NCBI GenBank assembly: GCA_964441595.1
Contig: CAYTXM010000004.1
Span: 1-22,982 of the forward strand
DNA: 22,982 nt
Direction: 5' to 3'
Source of the DNA: DAOVIY01 sp964441595
GTDB lineage: Bacteria > Patescibacteriota > Minisyncoccia > UBA6257
Shown here piece by piece: positions 7,729 through 16,277 of this stretch. The first letter of the stretch is position 1. Every line of letters starts with the position of its first letter. The position numbers and the translations under genes were made by a program. The notes beneath the pieces are model-generated. The model saw nothing but the letters and a program-made list of their open reading frames with translations. It did not search any database and was not told the DNA's origin.

Positions 7729-8793
7729 ATGAGTTTATTTAGAGATCGTTTTTCTAGGTTTAGCCAAGAGATCGGAGTTGATCTAGGAACTTCCAAAACT
7801 TTAATTTACGTGAAAGGGAAAGGTATTGTAATTAATGAACCAACAGTAGTGGCGATGAACAATAAGACAAATCAAATTTTAGCTGTTGGTCATGAAGCAG
7901 AAGAAATGACTGGAAAAACCCCTTCACACATTAGCGCCGTTAACCCCCTTAATAATGGAGTAATTTCTGATTTTGAAGTAGCAGAAAAAATGCTTGATTA
8001 TTTCTTGGATAAATCTAAGAAGAAAGGATTCTTTGGACAGCTTTTTAACTGGCCCCGTTTGGTTATTGGGGTTCCTACAGGCGGCACTGAAGTAGAAAAA
8101 CGGGCAGTGGAAGATATTGCCAGAAGCGCCGGCGCTAAAGAGGTCTATTTGATTGAAGAACCGATTGCCGTTGCATTAGGCGCTCAATTATCAGTTAAAG
8201 AATCACAGGGGATTTTTGTTGTGGATATTGGTGGTGGAACAACAGAAGTAGCAGTTATTTCTTTAGGTGGTATTGTTGTATCAAAAAGTTTGCGCATAGC
8301 AGGAAATAAATTAAATGACGATATTATTCATTATTTTAGGGATAAATTTAAATTATCTATTGGAGGAAGAACAGCTGAAAGAATTAAAATTTTTATAGGT
8401 TCCGCCTTAGATTTAGGCAGTAATCAAGAAATGAAAGTAAAAGGGCGTGATCTTACCCGTGGTTTACCCAAAGAAATTAAGGTCAAAGAAGGTGATATAC
8501 GGGAAGCAATTACCCCGTCTTTAATTAAAATTATTGATGCGATTAAAAGCACGGTAGAAATTACCCCGCCAGAATTAATTGGTGATATTATGGAGACTGG
8601 TATTATTCTGTCAGGTGGAACAAGCTTACTTCGTGGAATTGATAAATTAATTGAAGAATCTATTGATTTACCGGTAAAAATTATTGATGACCCAATAACT
8701 TCAGTAATTAGAGGTATTGGAATAATTTTGGAAGATATAGAAGGGTCAAAAGATATTTTAACTACGATTACCAGAGAAAACCCGCCTCTGTGA
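7729..8793 (+). CDS. mreB: MreB rod-shape actin homologue, paralogue 2
   Basis: This second MreB of 354 residues heads the classical mreB-mreC-mreD-mrdA series. It begins with an extension MSLFRDRFSRF before the phosphate-1 loop GVDLGTSKT, resembling the N-terminal amphipathic membrane-binding helix of MreB. The phosphate-2 loop is canonical (VVDIGGGTTE, Asp166) and the IEEP motif has both glutamates (143-144), so this copy should hydrolyse ATP normally. The C-terminal SGGTSLLRGIDKLI adenosine segment is present. The TGA stop lies one base before a 100-N scaffold gap; the length and terminal residues look natural, so I take the C-terminus as complete. It is closely similar to the copy at 2649 in the central region. 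Confidence 0.96.
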   Translation: MSLFRDRFSRFSQEIGVDLGTSKTLIYVKGKGIVINEPTVVAMNNKTNQILAVGHEAEEMTGKTPSHISAVNPLNNGVISDFEVAEKMLDYFLDKSKKKGFFGQLFNWPRLVIGVPTGGTEVEKRAVEDIARSAGAKEVYLIEEPIAVALGAQLSVKESQGIFVVDIGGGTTEVAVISLGGIVVSKSLRIAGNKLNDDIIHYFRDKFKLSIGGRTAERIKIFIGSALDLGSNQEMKVKGRDLTRGLPKEIKVKEGDIREAITPSLIKIIDAIKSTVEITPPELIGDIMETGIILSGGTSLLRGIDKLIEESIDLPVKIIDDPITSVIRGIGIILEDIEGSKDILTTITRENPPL

Positions 8794-8794
8794 T

Positions 8795-8894
8795 NNNNNN
8801 NNNNNNNNNNNNNNNNNNNNNNNNNNNNNNNNNNNNNNNNNNNNNNNNNNNNNNNNNNNNNNNNNNNNNNNNNNNNNNNNNNNNNNNNNNNNNN
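8795..8894. other. assembly gap of 100 N between mreB2 and mreC
   Basis: This is a run of exactly 100 undetermined bases, the usual placeholder for a gap of unknown length. It separates the mreB2 stop from the mreC start; the expected gene order continues across it, so the join is plausible, but a small gene or the mreC promoter could be hidden here. Confidence 0.98.
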
Positions 8895-8899
8895 ATATT

Positions 8900-9718
8900 A
8901 TGAAACAAAAGAATAATCTTCATTTTTTACTCTTGCTAGTGGTTTTAATAATCACTAGTATTTTGTTGTTTAAATTTTATTTTTCTCAAGAAAAAGGGAT
9001 AAAAACACAATTAGTATATAATTTGGAAAGGGGAGGGTTAATTGGAAATTATCTTTTTAATTTTAAAAGTTGGACAAATGATTTTTTACATTTTAATAGT
9101 TTAAGGAAGCAGTTATTAAGGCTTCAATATGAGAATATTGAGCTAATTAATCAATTACAGGATTTAAAGGAAGCCAAAGAAGAAAATGTCCTTTTAAAAA
9201 ATGCTTTAGCAATTGAAGATGAAACAGGTTGGTCAATGACGTCAGCTAAAATTATTTTAATGGATCCTTCTGGATTAACTGGTTTTTTTTGGATAAATAA
9301 AGGGATTGATGCGGGATTTAAGGAGGGAATGAATGTAATTTTGGAAGATAAAATTTTAGTTGGAAGGTTAACCGAGTGTTTTAGTAGTTATTGTTGCGGT
9401 AAATCAATATTTAGTCCTGAAACGAAAATTAGCGTGGAAGATCTACGTTCATCTACATTAGCGATAGCAGAAAAAGACATAAAAGGAAATTTTCGTTTAA
9501 AATTAGTCCCATATGAAGCAGATATTGAAATCGGTGATATTTTAATTACATCTTCTGAAAATACTAATTTTTTTAAAGGGCTTTTAGTGGCTAAGGTTAA
9601 AGGATTTGGTTTATCTTCTGATGTTAGTTCTTTGAAGGAATTTATTTTAGAGCCTTTATTAAATTTTTCCCAAATATCTTCAGTCTTAATTATCACAGAC
9701 TTTATTCCGAATGAGTAA
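8900..9718 (+). CDS. mreC: rod shape-determining protein MreC
   Basis: MreC is a bitopic membrane protein of the elongasome that links MreB and MreD to PBP2 outside the membrane. The 272-residue product has a short charged N-terminus, one membrane helix (about residues 9-28), a coiled coil with LRLQYENIELINQLQDLK (about 70-105), and the extracytoplasmic beta domains beginning near FFWINKGIDAGFKEGMNVIL and VGRLTEC. The start ATG lies 6 nt after the scaffold gap; the membrane anchor follows it directly as expected, so it is probably right. mreD follows after 15 nt. Placement right after mreB2 supports the call. Confidence 0.92.
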   Translation: MKQKNNLHFLLLLVVLIITSILLFKFYFSQEKGIKTQLVYNLERGGLIGNYLFNFKSWTNDFLHFNSLRKQLLRLQYENIELINQLQDLKEAKEENVLLKNALAIEDETGWSMTSAKIILMDPSGLTGFFWINKGIDAGFKEGMNVILEDKILVGRLTECFSSYCCGKSIFSPETKISVEDLRSSTLAIAEKDIKGNFRLKLVPYEADIEIGDILITSSENTNFFKGLLVAKVKGFGLSSDVSSLKEFILEPLLNFSQISSVLIITDFIPNE

Positions 9719-9733
9719 ATTTTAATACCATAA

Positions 9734-10201
9734 ATGATTAAGCGTTATTTATTAAATTTTTTCTTATTTTTTTTAGTTCTTTTTATTCAAATATATTTTG
9801 GAATGGTTCTTTTTCTTTCCCCGGTTTTGAATATCGTTTTAATTTTTTTAATTTTTACTCTTTTTTATTTTCCATTACTTTATTTATTTTTTCTAATACT
9901 CTTAACCGCTATTGCCCTTGATACTCTTTCTGGATTATTTTGGGGAATGAATCTTTTTATTCTTTTAATTTCTTTGGGGGTAGGCACTTTATCAACTCGA
10001 TTTTTAGAAAAATCCCATGTTTTTTCGCGAATAATTATTGGTGAATCAATAATTTTTATATACTTTTTATGCCTTTTAGCGGCGAATTTAATTTTAAAAA
10101 CTCCATATATTAGTTTTATTATTTTTCAGCAATTTCTGATTACTTCAATATTGTATCTGTCTTTATCCTTTTTATTTAATAAAGTCGTAAATAAGCAATA
10201 A
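9734..10201 (+). CDS. mreD: rod shape-determining protein MreD
   Basis: This very hydrophobic 155-residue protein has about five predicted membrane helices. The central part, ALDTLSGLFWGMNLFILLISLGVGTL, has the D-x-x-S-G-x-x-x-G-x-N pattern that follows the third helix in MreD proteins. MreD is an integral membrane partner of MreC and PBP2 in the elongasome. Sequence conservation in the family is low, so the call rests on that motif, the size, and the position between mreC and mrdA. Spacing is 15 nt from mreC and 3 nt to mrdA. No Shine-Dalgarno sequence is seen. Confidence 0.87.
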   Translation: MIKRYLLNFFLFFLVLFIQIYFGMVLFLSPVLNIVLIFLIFTLFYFPLLYLFFLILLTAIALDTLSGLFWGMNLFILLISLGVGTLSTRFLEKSHVFSRIIIGESIIFIYFLCLLAANLILKTPYISFIIFQQFLITSILYLSLSFLFNKVVNKQ

Positions 10202-10204
10202 TAA

Positions 10205-12136
10205 ATGAAAAATTTTTACGTAAAAAGAGAGAAGCACCTTTTGGACCCAGAAGAAGTCCTATTAGACCGAAAAGCTGAGGAAGCAAAAGAAAAGAATTTA
10301 GAAAAATTGGAATTTCCAATTTCCTCTTTTTTGATAAAGGTAGTTTTTGGAATATGTTTGATTCTTTTTTCAATTATTTTTTCGCGACTTTTTTATCTGC
10401 AAATAGTTGAGGGAGAAAATTACCAGCGGAGAGCGGAAAATAATCGTACGCATTATTATATTATTAGTGCCCCTCGCGGAATAATTTATGATAGGTATGG
10501 GGAGCCATTAGTTTTCAATAGCCCGTCCTTTAGTTTAGTAATGGTTCCGTTAAATTTGCCAAAAAAAGAGCAAGAAAGAACGGATATTATAGAAAAGATT
10601 GTTGATATCTTTAATATTGAAAAAGCAGAAATTGACACACTTCTTAAGGATTATAAAACAATCTATTCTTTTCAACCTATTTTAATTAAATCAAATTTAG
10701 ATATAGAAGAAGTGCGTTATTTTGAAACAAGAATAAAGAGCAATTCAGGGTTTAGCGTTATTTCCGATTATAGTCGGCATTATCCATTTAAAGACGCATT
10801 TGCACATATCTTGGGATATATTGGTAAGATTTCTCCAGAAGATATTTTTAAATACAAAGATTATCCTTTAGCCAGTGTAGTAGGAAAAGATGGTTTGGAA
10901 GCTTATTATGAAAGAACCTTACAAGGTAAAGCAGGAAAAAGAATAATTGAAGTTGACGCTAATTTTAATATTCAAAAAGATCTGGGCTCTATTGAGCCTA
11001 AAAAAGGCGAGGATATTATAACAACCATAGATAAAGATTTACAAATAGTATTTTACGATACTTTAAAAGAAAGGATTGAAGCGTTAGGTGTTCAAGGCGC
11101 TGCTGGTATTATTTTAGATACTAAAACAGGAGAGATATTATCCTTAGTAAGTCTACCAAGCTTTGATCCAAATGTTTTTACAAAAGGCTCGCCTCGTGAT
11201 TTAATAAACCAATATCTTCAAAGCTCCTCACTCCCACTTTTTAATCGCGCTATCAGTGGTCTTTACCCGCCGGGGTCTGTGATTAAACCGCTTATGGCTT
11301 TGGCTGCTTTGGAGGAGAATATTATTGATCCTGAAAAAGAAATATTTACTGAGGGTAAAATTATTATTACAAGTCCTTATGACCCTCAACAAAAATATAT
11401 TTTCAATGATTGGAAAAATCACGGATGGGTGGATATGAGAAAAGCAATTGCTGTATCATGCAATGTTTATTTTTGGGCAGTAGGCGGCGGATGGAAAGAA
11501 ATTTCCGGATTAGGTCTGGCAAAGATTAAAAAGTATTGGCTAGCATTTGATCTTGATAAAAAATTGGGAATTGATTTATTTGGAGAAGCAGAATCAGTAT
11601 TGCCAGATATTCAATGGTTAAAAAAACATCGACCTGATGATCCGTCTTGGAAATTAGGAGATACTTATAATATTTCGATTGGAGAAGGGGGTATTGCCTT
11701 GACACCATTGCAAATGGCTGCTTATATATCTACTATTGCTAATGATGGTATTTTAATGCAGCCACATTTGGTAAAAGAAACAAAAGATTTTAAATTAGCA
11801 AAATTAGATATTTCCCAAGAAAATTTAAAAGTGGTTCAGGAGGGGATGAGAGAAGTTGTAAATTCAGGAACAGCTATGTCTTTAAAATATCTTCCTTTTC
11901 AGGTTGTAGGGAAAAGTGGCTCTCCTAAATTTATTTCTGGAGGAAAAGCAAAATATCACGCTCTTTTTGGAGCATATGCCCCTTATGAAGATCCTAAAAT
12001 CACTATCTTTGTTTTAATAGAAAGTCCACCAAGCAATGTAGTCGCCACTTTACCAATAATTGAAGATGTTTTGCAGTGGTACTGGGATAATAGGATAAAT
12101 GAGCAAATAATAATAAATAATGATGAATATGAATAA
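10205..12136 (+). CDS. mrdA: penicillin-binding protein 2, elongasome transpeptidase
   Basis: This class B penicillin-binding protein cross-links peptidoglycan during elongation, working with RodA and MreCD. The 643-residue protein has a charged cytosolic tail of about 37 residues, one membrane helix (about 38-62), the dimerisation domain starting at APRGIIYDRYGEPLV, and a transpeptidase domain. Catalytic motifs are SxxK in PPGSVIKP (Ser358, Lys361), SxN as SCN (418-420), and KSG (570-572). KSG is usual for PBP2, but the continuation SPK replaces the more common TAQ. It ends mreB2-mreC-mreD-mrdA; no rodA is visible in the window. The last 17 nt overlap the greA frame. Confidence 0.95.
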   Translation: MKNFYVKREKHLLDPEEVLLDRKAEEAKEKNLEKLEFPISSFLIKVVFGICLILFSIIFSRLFYLQIVEGENYQRRAENNRTHYYIISAPRGIIYDRYGEPLVFNSPSFSLVMVPLNLPKKEQERTDIIEKIVDIFNIEKAEIDTLLKDYKTIYSFQPILIKSNLDIEEVRYFETRIKSNSGFSVISDYSRHYPFKDAFAHILGYIGKISPEDIFKYKDYPLASVVGKDGLEAYYERTLQGKAGKRIIEVDANFNIQKDLGSIEPKKGEDIITTIDKDLQIVFYDTLKERIEALGVQGAAGIILDTKTGEILSLVSLPSFDPNVFTKGSPRDLINQYLQSSSLPLFNRAISGLYPPGSVIKPLMALAALEENIIDPEKEIFTEGKIIITSPYDPQQKYIFNDWKNHGWVDMRKAIAVSCNVYFWAVGGGWKEISGLGLAKIKKYWLAFDLDKKLGIDLFGEAESVLPDIQWLKKHRPDDPSWKLGDTYNISIGEGGIALTPLQMAAYISTIANDGILMQPHLVKETKDFKLAKLDISQENLKVVQEGMREVVNSGTAMSLKYLPFQVVGKSGSPKFISGGKAKYHALFGAYAPYEDPKITIFVLIESPPSNVVATLPIIEDVLQWYWDNRINEQIIINNDEYE

Positions 12137-12596
12137 GAATTATGTTACGCCTGAGGCATATAAACTTCTCAAACAAGAATTGGAAGAATTAAAAACTAAA
12201 AAAAGAAAGGAAATAGCTGAAACAATCCAGGATGCAAAAGAACTTGGGGATTTGGCTGAGAATGCAGCCTATCAGGAGGCAAAAGACGCTCAATCTGTTT
12301 TAGAGACGCGAATTTTACAATTAGAGACGTTTCTTAAAAATATCTCTATTATTCGTCATACTTCTAATAATCATGTTATAGAGCTTGGTTCAACAATTGA
12401 GGTAAAGAGTTTAACCAAAGTTAGAAATAAAAAGGTATTTACTATTGTTGGATCTCATGAAGCTAAGCCAATTGAAGGTAAAATTTCTAATGAGTCACCT
12501 TTAGGTAGGGCATTTTTAGGTGGTAAAAAAGGCGAGATAGTACTTGTAAATACCCCCCAAGGTGAGGTAAAATATAAGATATTAAAAATATCTTGA
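12120..12596 (+). CDS. greA: transcription elongation factor GreA
   Basis: GreA enters the RNA polymerase secondary channel and stimulates cleavage of backtracked transcripts. The 158-residue product has the N-terminal coiled coil with the acidic tip region GDLAENAAYQEAKDAQ and the C-terminal FKBP-like domain with SPLGRAFLGGKKGEIV. The start is ambiguous: in-frame ATG codons occur at 12120, 12123 and 12129, all inside the end of mrdA and none with a Shine-Dalgarno sequence; the core begins with YVTPEAYKLLKQELEEL. The overlap suggests coupling to mrdA. lysS begins 4 nt after the stop, and greA-lysS adjacency is common in bacteria. Confidence 0.95.
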   Translation: MMNMNKNYVTPEAYKLLKQELEELKTKKRKEIAETIQDAKELGDLAENAAYQEAKDAQSVLETRILQLETFLKNISIIRHTSNNHVIELGSTIEVKSLTKVRNKKVFTIVGSHEAKPIEGKISNESPLGRAFLGGKKGEIVLVNTPQGEVKYKILKIS

Positions 12597-12600
12597 ATTC

Positions 12601-14049
12601 ATGCTAAATGATTTAATAAAAGAACGAATAAAAAAGATTGAAAAATTAAGGAAATTAGGCGTTGATCCTTATCCTGAAAAAACTCATCGTCAATTTTCTA
12701 TTATTAAGGCATTAGATAATTTTTCTATTTGGTCCCGTAATAAAAAGAAGATTATTTTAGCAGGAAGAATTTGGGGAATTAGGGGACATGGTGGCGCCGT
12801 TTTTGTAGATATTAAAGACCAAACTGAAAAGATTCAGCTTTTATTCAAAGAAGATAAGATAGGTAAAGATAAGATGAAATTCTTCCAGGATTTTTTTGAT
12901 TTGGGTGATTTTTTAGAGGCGCAAGGAATTCTTTTTAAAACAAAAAAAGGAGAAAAAACCTTAGAGATTAAAGACTTTAAACTATTATCTAAAAGCTTAA
13001 GAGCTTTACCAAAGGCGTGGTATGGACTAGAGGATGCAGAGGAACGTTTTCGCAGGCGTTATCTTGATTTATTGGAAAATGAGGAAATAAAGAAAAAGTT
13101 TATTCTTCGTAGTCAAATCATTTCTTCAATAAGGGAGTTTTTAAATAAAAAAGAGTATCAAGAAGTAGAAACACCAATTTTACAACCCTTATATGGCGGC
13201 GCATTTGCTAATCCTTTTATTACTCGTTTAGAAACTTTAAAAATGAAAGTTTATTTAAGAATAGCGCCGGAACTTTATTTAAAACGTCTCATTGTTGGCG
13301 GGTTTGAAAACATTTATGAAATTGGAAAGTGTTTTAGAAACGAGGGTATGGATAGGGAGCACAATCCTGAGTTTACTATGCTAGAATTATATAGTGCTTA
13401 TAAGACCAGAGAAGACCTAATGAAATTAATTGAAGAATTATTTAAATTTTTGGCGAAGAAATTTAAAAAAGATATTTCTCACGCAGATGCCTTTCTTAAA
13501 AAAACATGGAAAAGAATTGGTTTTGAAGAATTTTTAGAAAGAGAAATAAAATTAAATTTTCGTGATAACAAAGATGAATGGTTGAATAAAGCAAAATCAT
13601 TAGGTATTCTTGTTGATAAAATAGATTCAAAAGAAAAAATAGCAGATACTATTTTTAAAAAATTACGCGGAAAGATTATTGAACCAACTTTTATTATTAA
13701 TCATCCTCTGGAAATATCTCCATTAGCGAAGAAAAAGATTGATGATCCTGAAAAAACAGCGCGTTTTCAATTTATTGTTTTTGGTTCTGAAATAGTAAAT
13801 GGTTTTTCTGAATTAAATGATCCAATAGAGCAGAAAGAAAGATTTAATCAGCAGGCAGAAATGAAGAAAAAGGGGGATATAGAAGCTCATCCGCAGGATA
13901 TAGACTATATTGAAGCGTTAGAATATGGTATGCCGCCAACAGCGGGCTTGGGTATAGGTATTGACAGGTTAGTAACAGTTTTAACCGATTCATCTTCATT
14001 AAAAGAAGTAATTCTTTTTCCGTTTATGAAACCAAAAAGTAAATTCTAA
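12601..14049 (+). CDS. lysS: lysyl-tRNA synthetase, class II
   Basis: The enzyme charges tRNA-Lys. The 482-residue product has the N-terminal OB-fold anticodon-binding domain (IILAGRIWGIRGHGGAVFVD) and a class II catalytic core: motif 1 region at EVETPILQPLYGGAFANPF, motif 2 CFRNEGMDREHNPEFTMLEL, and motif 3 GLGIGIDRLVTVLTDSSS. The segments FGSEIVNGFSELNDP and GDIEAHPQDIDYIEALEYG are characteristic of LysRS and separate it from AspRS and AsnRS. Length is close to the family norm. There is no class I LysRS signature. It is followed by serS after 2 nt. Confidence 0.97.
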   Translation: MLNDLIKERIKKIEKLRKLGVDPYPEKTHRQFSIIKALDNFSIWSRNKKKIILAGRIWGIRGHGGAVFVDIKDQTEKIQLLFKEDKIGKDKMKFFQDFFDLGDFLEAQGILFKTKKGEKTLEIKDFKLLSKSLRALPKAWYGLEDAEERFRRRYLDLLENEEIKKKFILRSQIISSIREFLNKKEYQEVETPILQPLYGGAFANPFITRLETLKMKVYLRIAPELYLKRLIVGGFENIYEIGKCFRNEGMDREHNPEFTMLELYSAYKTREDLMKLIEELFKFLAKKFKKDISHADAFLKKTWKRIGFEEFLEREIKLNFRDNKDEWLNKAKSLGILVDKIDSKEKIADTIFKKLRGKIIEPTFIINHPLEISPLAKKKIDDPEKTARFQFIVFGSEIVNGFSELNDPIEQKERFNQQAEMKKKGDIEAHPQDIDYIEALEYGMPPTAGLGIGIDRLVTVLTDSSSLKEVILFPFMKPKSKF

Positions 14050-14051
14050 AT

Positions 14052-15323
14052 ATGCTAGACATTAAACTCATTAGAGAACAACCAGAAAAAATTAAAGAGG
14101 GCATTAGAAAAAAAGGCGCTGATGTCTCTTTAGTGGATAAAGTTTTAAAATTAGATGGCAAAAAGAGAAATTTATTACAAGAAATAGAAACTGTAAGATC
14201 AAAAAAGAATACTGCTGAAAAAAAGATTATGAAAGAAAAAGACAAAGATGGAATAATGAAAGTTTTAAAAGAAGCAAAAATCTTTTTAGCTGGTAAAGAA
14301 AAAGAATTTGAGCAGATAGAAGAGGAATATAAAAAAACGATGGCCCTTATTCCTAATCCTCCCTTAGATTATGTTCCTGAGGGGAAAGATGACAGAGAAA
14401 ATATTGTTATAAGACAAGTAGGGAAAAAGCCAAAATTTAATTTTACACCGCAAGATTATCTTTCAATAGGAGAAAAATTAGACATTATAGATACAAAAAG
14501 AGCATCAAAGATATCAGGCTCTCGTTTTGGCATTCTAAAAGGGGGAGCGGCAATTTTAGAAATCGCTTTAGTTAAATTTATTTTTGATAAACTAACAAAA
14601 AAGGGATTTACTCCATTAATTCCTCCAGTTTTAATAAAGCCGCGTCCTTTCTGGGGGATGGGTTATTTGGACAGAGGCGCAGAAGAAGTTTATTATTTAC
14701 CGAAAGACGAGCTTTATTTAGTTGGAACAGCAGAACAAATGATTGGGCCAATGCATATGGACGAAGTTTTTGAAGAGGAAGATTTGCCTTGCAGGTACGC
14801 GGCTTTTTCTTCTTGTTTTAGAAGAGAGGCTGGTTCTTATGGTAAAGATACGAAGGGTATTTTACGGGTTCATCAGTTTGATAAAATCGAAATGTTTATT
14901 TTTTCCAAACCCGAGGATTCAATAAAAGAACACGATTTCCTGCTTTCAATAGAAGAAGAAATAATGAAGGATTTAAAAATTCCTTATCAAGTGTTACAAA
15001 TTTGTTCAGGGGATTTGGGTGATCCTGCTGTTGCTAAATATGATATAGAAGCATGGCTTCCAGGACAGAACAATAGCAAGGGCCAATACCGTGAAACTCA
15101 TTCCAGTTCAAATTGTACTGATTTTCAGTCCAGACGGTTAAATATTAAGTTTAAAAATAATACCACAGCTAAAAAAGAATTAGTTCATACTTTAAATGGC
15201 ACTGCTTCAGCTATGGGAAGAATGATAATAGCGATTATTGAGAATTATCAAACAAAAGATGGAAAGATAAAAATTCCTAAAGTTCTTTGGCGTCATTCAA
15301 ACGGAATAAAGGTCATTTCTTAA
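14052..15323 (+). CDS. serS: seryl-tRNA synthetase
   Basis: The enzyme charges tRNA-Ser (and tRNA-Sec if present). The 423-residue product has an N-terminal long coiled-coil tRNA-binding arm (about residues 25-105) and a class II core with GTAEQMIGPMH, the motif 2 region RYAAFSSCFRREAGSYGKDT followed by RVHQFDKIEMF, and motif 3 LNGTASAMGRMIIAIIENYQ. Motif 3 has TASAMGR where many SerRS have SGLAVGR, a modest substitution that keeps the key Arg. The start ATG is 2 nt after the lysS stop. The ftsQ-like gene follows 13 nt later. Confidence 0.97.
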   Translation: MLDIKLIREQPEKIKEGIRKKGADVSLVDKVLKLDGKKRNLLQEIETVRSKKNTAEKKIMKEKDKDGIMKVLKEAKIFLAGKEKEFEQIEEEYKKTMALIPNPPLDYVPEGKDDRENIVIRQVGKKPKFNFTPQDYLSIGEKLDIIDTKRASKISGSRFGILKGGAAILEIALVKFIFDKLTKKGFTPLIPPVLIKPRPFWGMGYLDRGAEEVYYLPKDELYLVGTAEQMIGPMHMDEVFEEEDLPCRYAAFSSCFRREAGSYGKDTKGILRVHQFDKIEMFIFSKPEDSIKEHDFLLSIEEEIMKDLKIPYQVLQICSGDLGDPAVAKYDIEAWLPGQNNSKGQYRETHSSSNCTDFQSRRLNIKFKNNTTAKKELVHTLNGTASAMGRMIIAIIENYQTKDGKIKIPKVLWRHSNGIKVIS

Positions 15324-15336
15324 ATAATATAATTTT

Positions 15337-16185
15337 ATGAGAAGAAATCGCCGCGCTTCAAGAATTTACTGGCTGGGAGTTAAAATCTTTTTTATTATTC
15401 TTTTTATTATTTCTTTTTTCAGCCTTATCTATTGGTTTATTTTTCTTTCTCCGTATTTTCAGATAAAAGAAATAATTATTGAAGGATTTAACCAATCGTT
15501 TTCCAAAAGAATTGAATTAATTCTCGAACAAAATAATCGACGATTCACGCCTTTTTTGATTTATGAAATTTTTCCACAATATTTTGAAAACAATAAAAGT
15601 TATGCAACTTTTTTTAATTCTGATTTAGAAAAATTGCTTTTAAAACAATATCCAAAGATAGAAAAAATAGATATAAGACCAGATATGAGAAAAGGAATTT
15701 TGACTGCCAGTATTCAACAAAGGACAATTGATTTTTTATGGTGTATTGGAGATGAGATTGTTTCTCCGACTCAAGACGAGAATTGTTATTACATAGATAA
15801 AAATGGGATAATTTTTGAAAAAGCATTTGAAGTACAAGGTTCTTTTTTAAGAAAAATAGTAATTTTTGATACAAAAAAAAGATTTTTAGGCGATAAAGTT
15901 ATTCCTCAGGATAAATTAGAAAAGATTGATAAAATATTTATTCTTGCTGAAGATAAAGAAAGCCCAATATCAATTCATTTTTTAGAAATTAAAGGAGAAG
16001 ATTTTTCAAGTGTAAAGATTATTACTAATGAGGGTTTTTATATCCTCTATAATTTAACTGATGATTTTTCAAAAGTTCTTAAGATAACAACAGAAATAAA
16101 AAAGCAGAAACTAAAGGATGATTTTAGTAATCTAAGTTATATAGATTGCCAATACCTCCCAAAGGTATACCTTAAAACAGAGTGA
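15337..16185 (+). CDS. ftsQ: FtsQ/DivIB-like cell division protein with POTRA domain
   Basis: FtsQ/DivIB is a bitopic divisome protein that scaffolds FtsL and FtsB and regulates septal wall synthesis. This 282-residue product has a basic cytosolic N-terminus (RRNRRASR), one membrane helix (about 13-37), a POTRA-like start YFQIKEIIIEGFNQSFS (about 40-56), a second basic strand region KIEKIDIRPDMRKGILTASIQQR, and a C-terminal beta region ending SYIDCQYLPKVYLK, comparable to the D-L-R-x-x-x-x-V-Y-x-K end of FtsQ. Overall conservation is weak, as is usual in this family, so the call rests on architecture plus the C-terminal motif. It ends the long + strand array; a promoter region follows. Confidence 0.8.
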   Translation: MRRNRRASRIYWLGVKIFFIILFIISFFSLIYWFIFLSPYFQIKEIIIEGFNQSFSKRIELILEQNNRRFTPFLIYEIFPQYFENNKSYATFFNSDLEKLLLKQYPKIEKIDIRPDMRKGILTASIQQRTIDFLWCIGDEIVSPTQDENCYYIDKNGIIFEKAFEVQGSFLRKIVIFDTKKRFLGDKVIPQDKLEKIDKIFILAEDKESPISIHFLEIKGEDFSSVKIITNEGFYILYNLTDDFSKVLKITTEIKKQKLKDDFSNLSYIDCQYLPKVYLKTE

Positions 16186-16203
16186 AATTATTCAGTTCTT
16201 TTG

Positions 16204-16212
16204 TGTTATAAT
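16204..16212 (+). promoter_or_regulatory. extended -10 promoter element (P1)
   Basis: TGTTATAAT, a perfect extended -10 (TGn plus TATAAT), lies 18 nt after the ftsQ stop. No good -35 is visible at 16 to 18 nt upstream, which an extended -10 can tolerate. Its last bases overlap the left arm of a perfect inverted repeat. Confidence 0.5.
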
Positions 16213-16233
16213 TAAAATGGCTACATTTTAATT
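16210..16233. repeat. perfect 10-bp inverted repeat between two promoters
   Basis: AATTAAAATG and CATTTTAATT flank a GCTA loop, forming a perfect 10-bp stem. It overlaps the -10 of P1 and lies upstream of the -35 of P2. It may be an operator, a weak AT-rich terminator of the ftsQ transcript, or a hairpin on the P1 transcript. No run of more than three T follows, which argues against an efficient terminator. Confidence 0.55.
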
Positions 16234-16242
16234 TCAACGTTC

Positions 16243-16270
16243 TTGAGTGATAAAGAAAGGTTGTTATAAT
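16243..16270 (+). promoter_or_regulatory. promoter P2 of the 138-aa/ATPase unit (leaderless start)
   Basis: TTGAGT at 16243-16248, a 16-nt spacer, and TATAAT at 16265-16270 preceded by TGT make a strong extended -10 promoter. The expected transcription start, 7 to 8 nt after the -10, falls on or next to the ATG at 16278, predicting a leaderless mRNA. Confidence 0.72.
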
Positions 16271-16277
16271 ATATTCA

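Noticed and set aside
10205..12136. KSG in PBP2 as an unusual active site
   Set aside because: KSG instead of KTG is normal in the PBP2 (MrdA) group; only the following SPK for TAQ is mildly different.
12576..12594. 8-bp hairpin AAGATATT/AATATCTT at the end of greA
   Set aside because: It is all weak pairs within the coding end, with a 3-nt loop and no T run after it, and lysS starts 6 nt later. It is not a credible terminator.
16162..16173. Palindrome AAGGTATACCTT near the ftsQ stop
   Set aside because: It is within the coding sequence, short, and not followed by T. It fits the codons for LPKVYLK and needs no further explanation.
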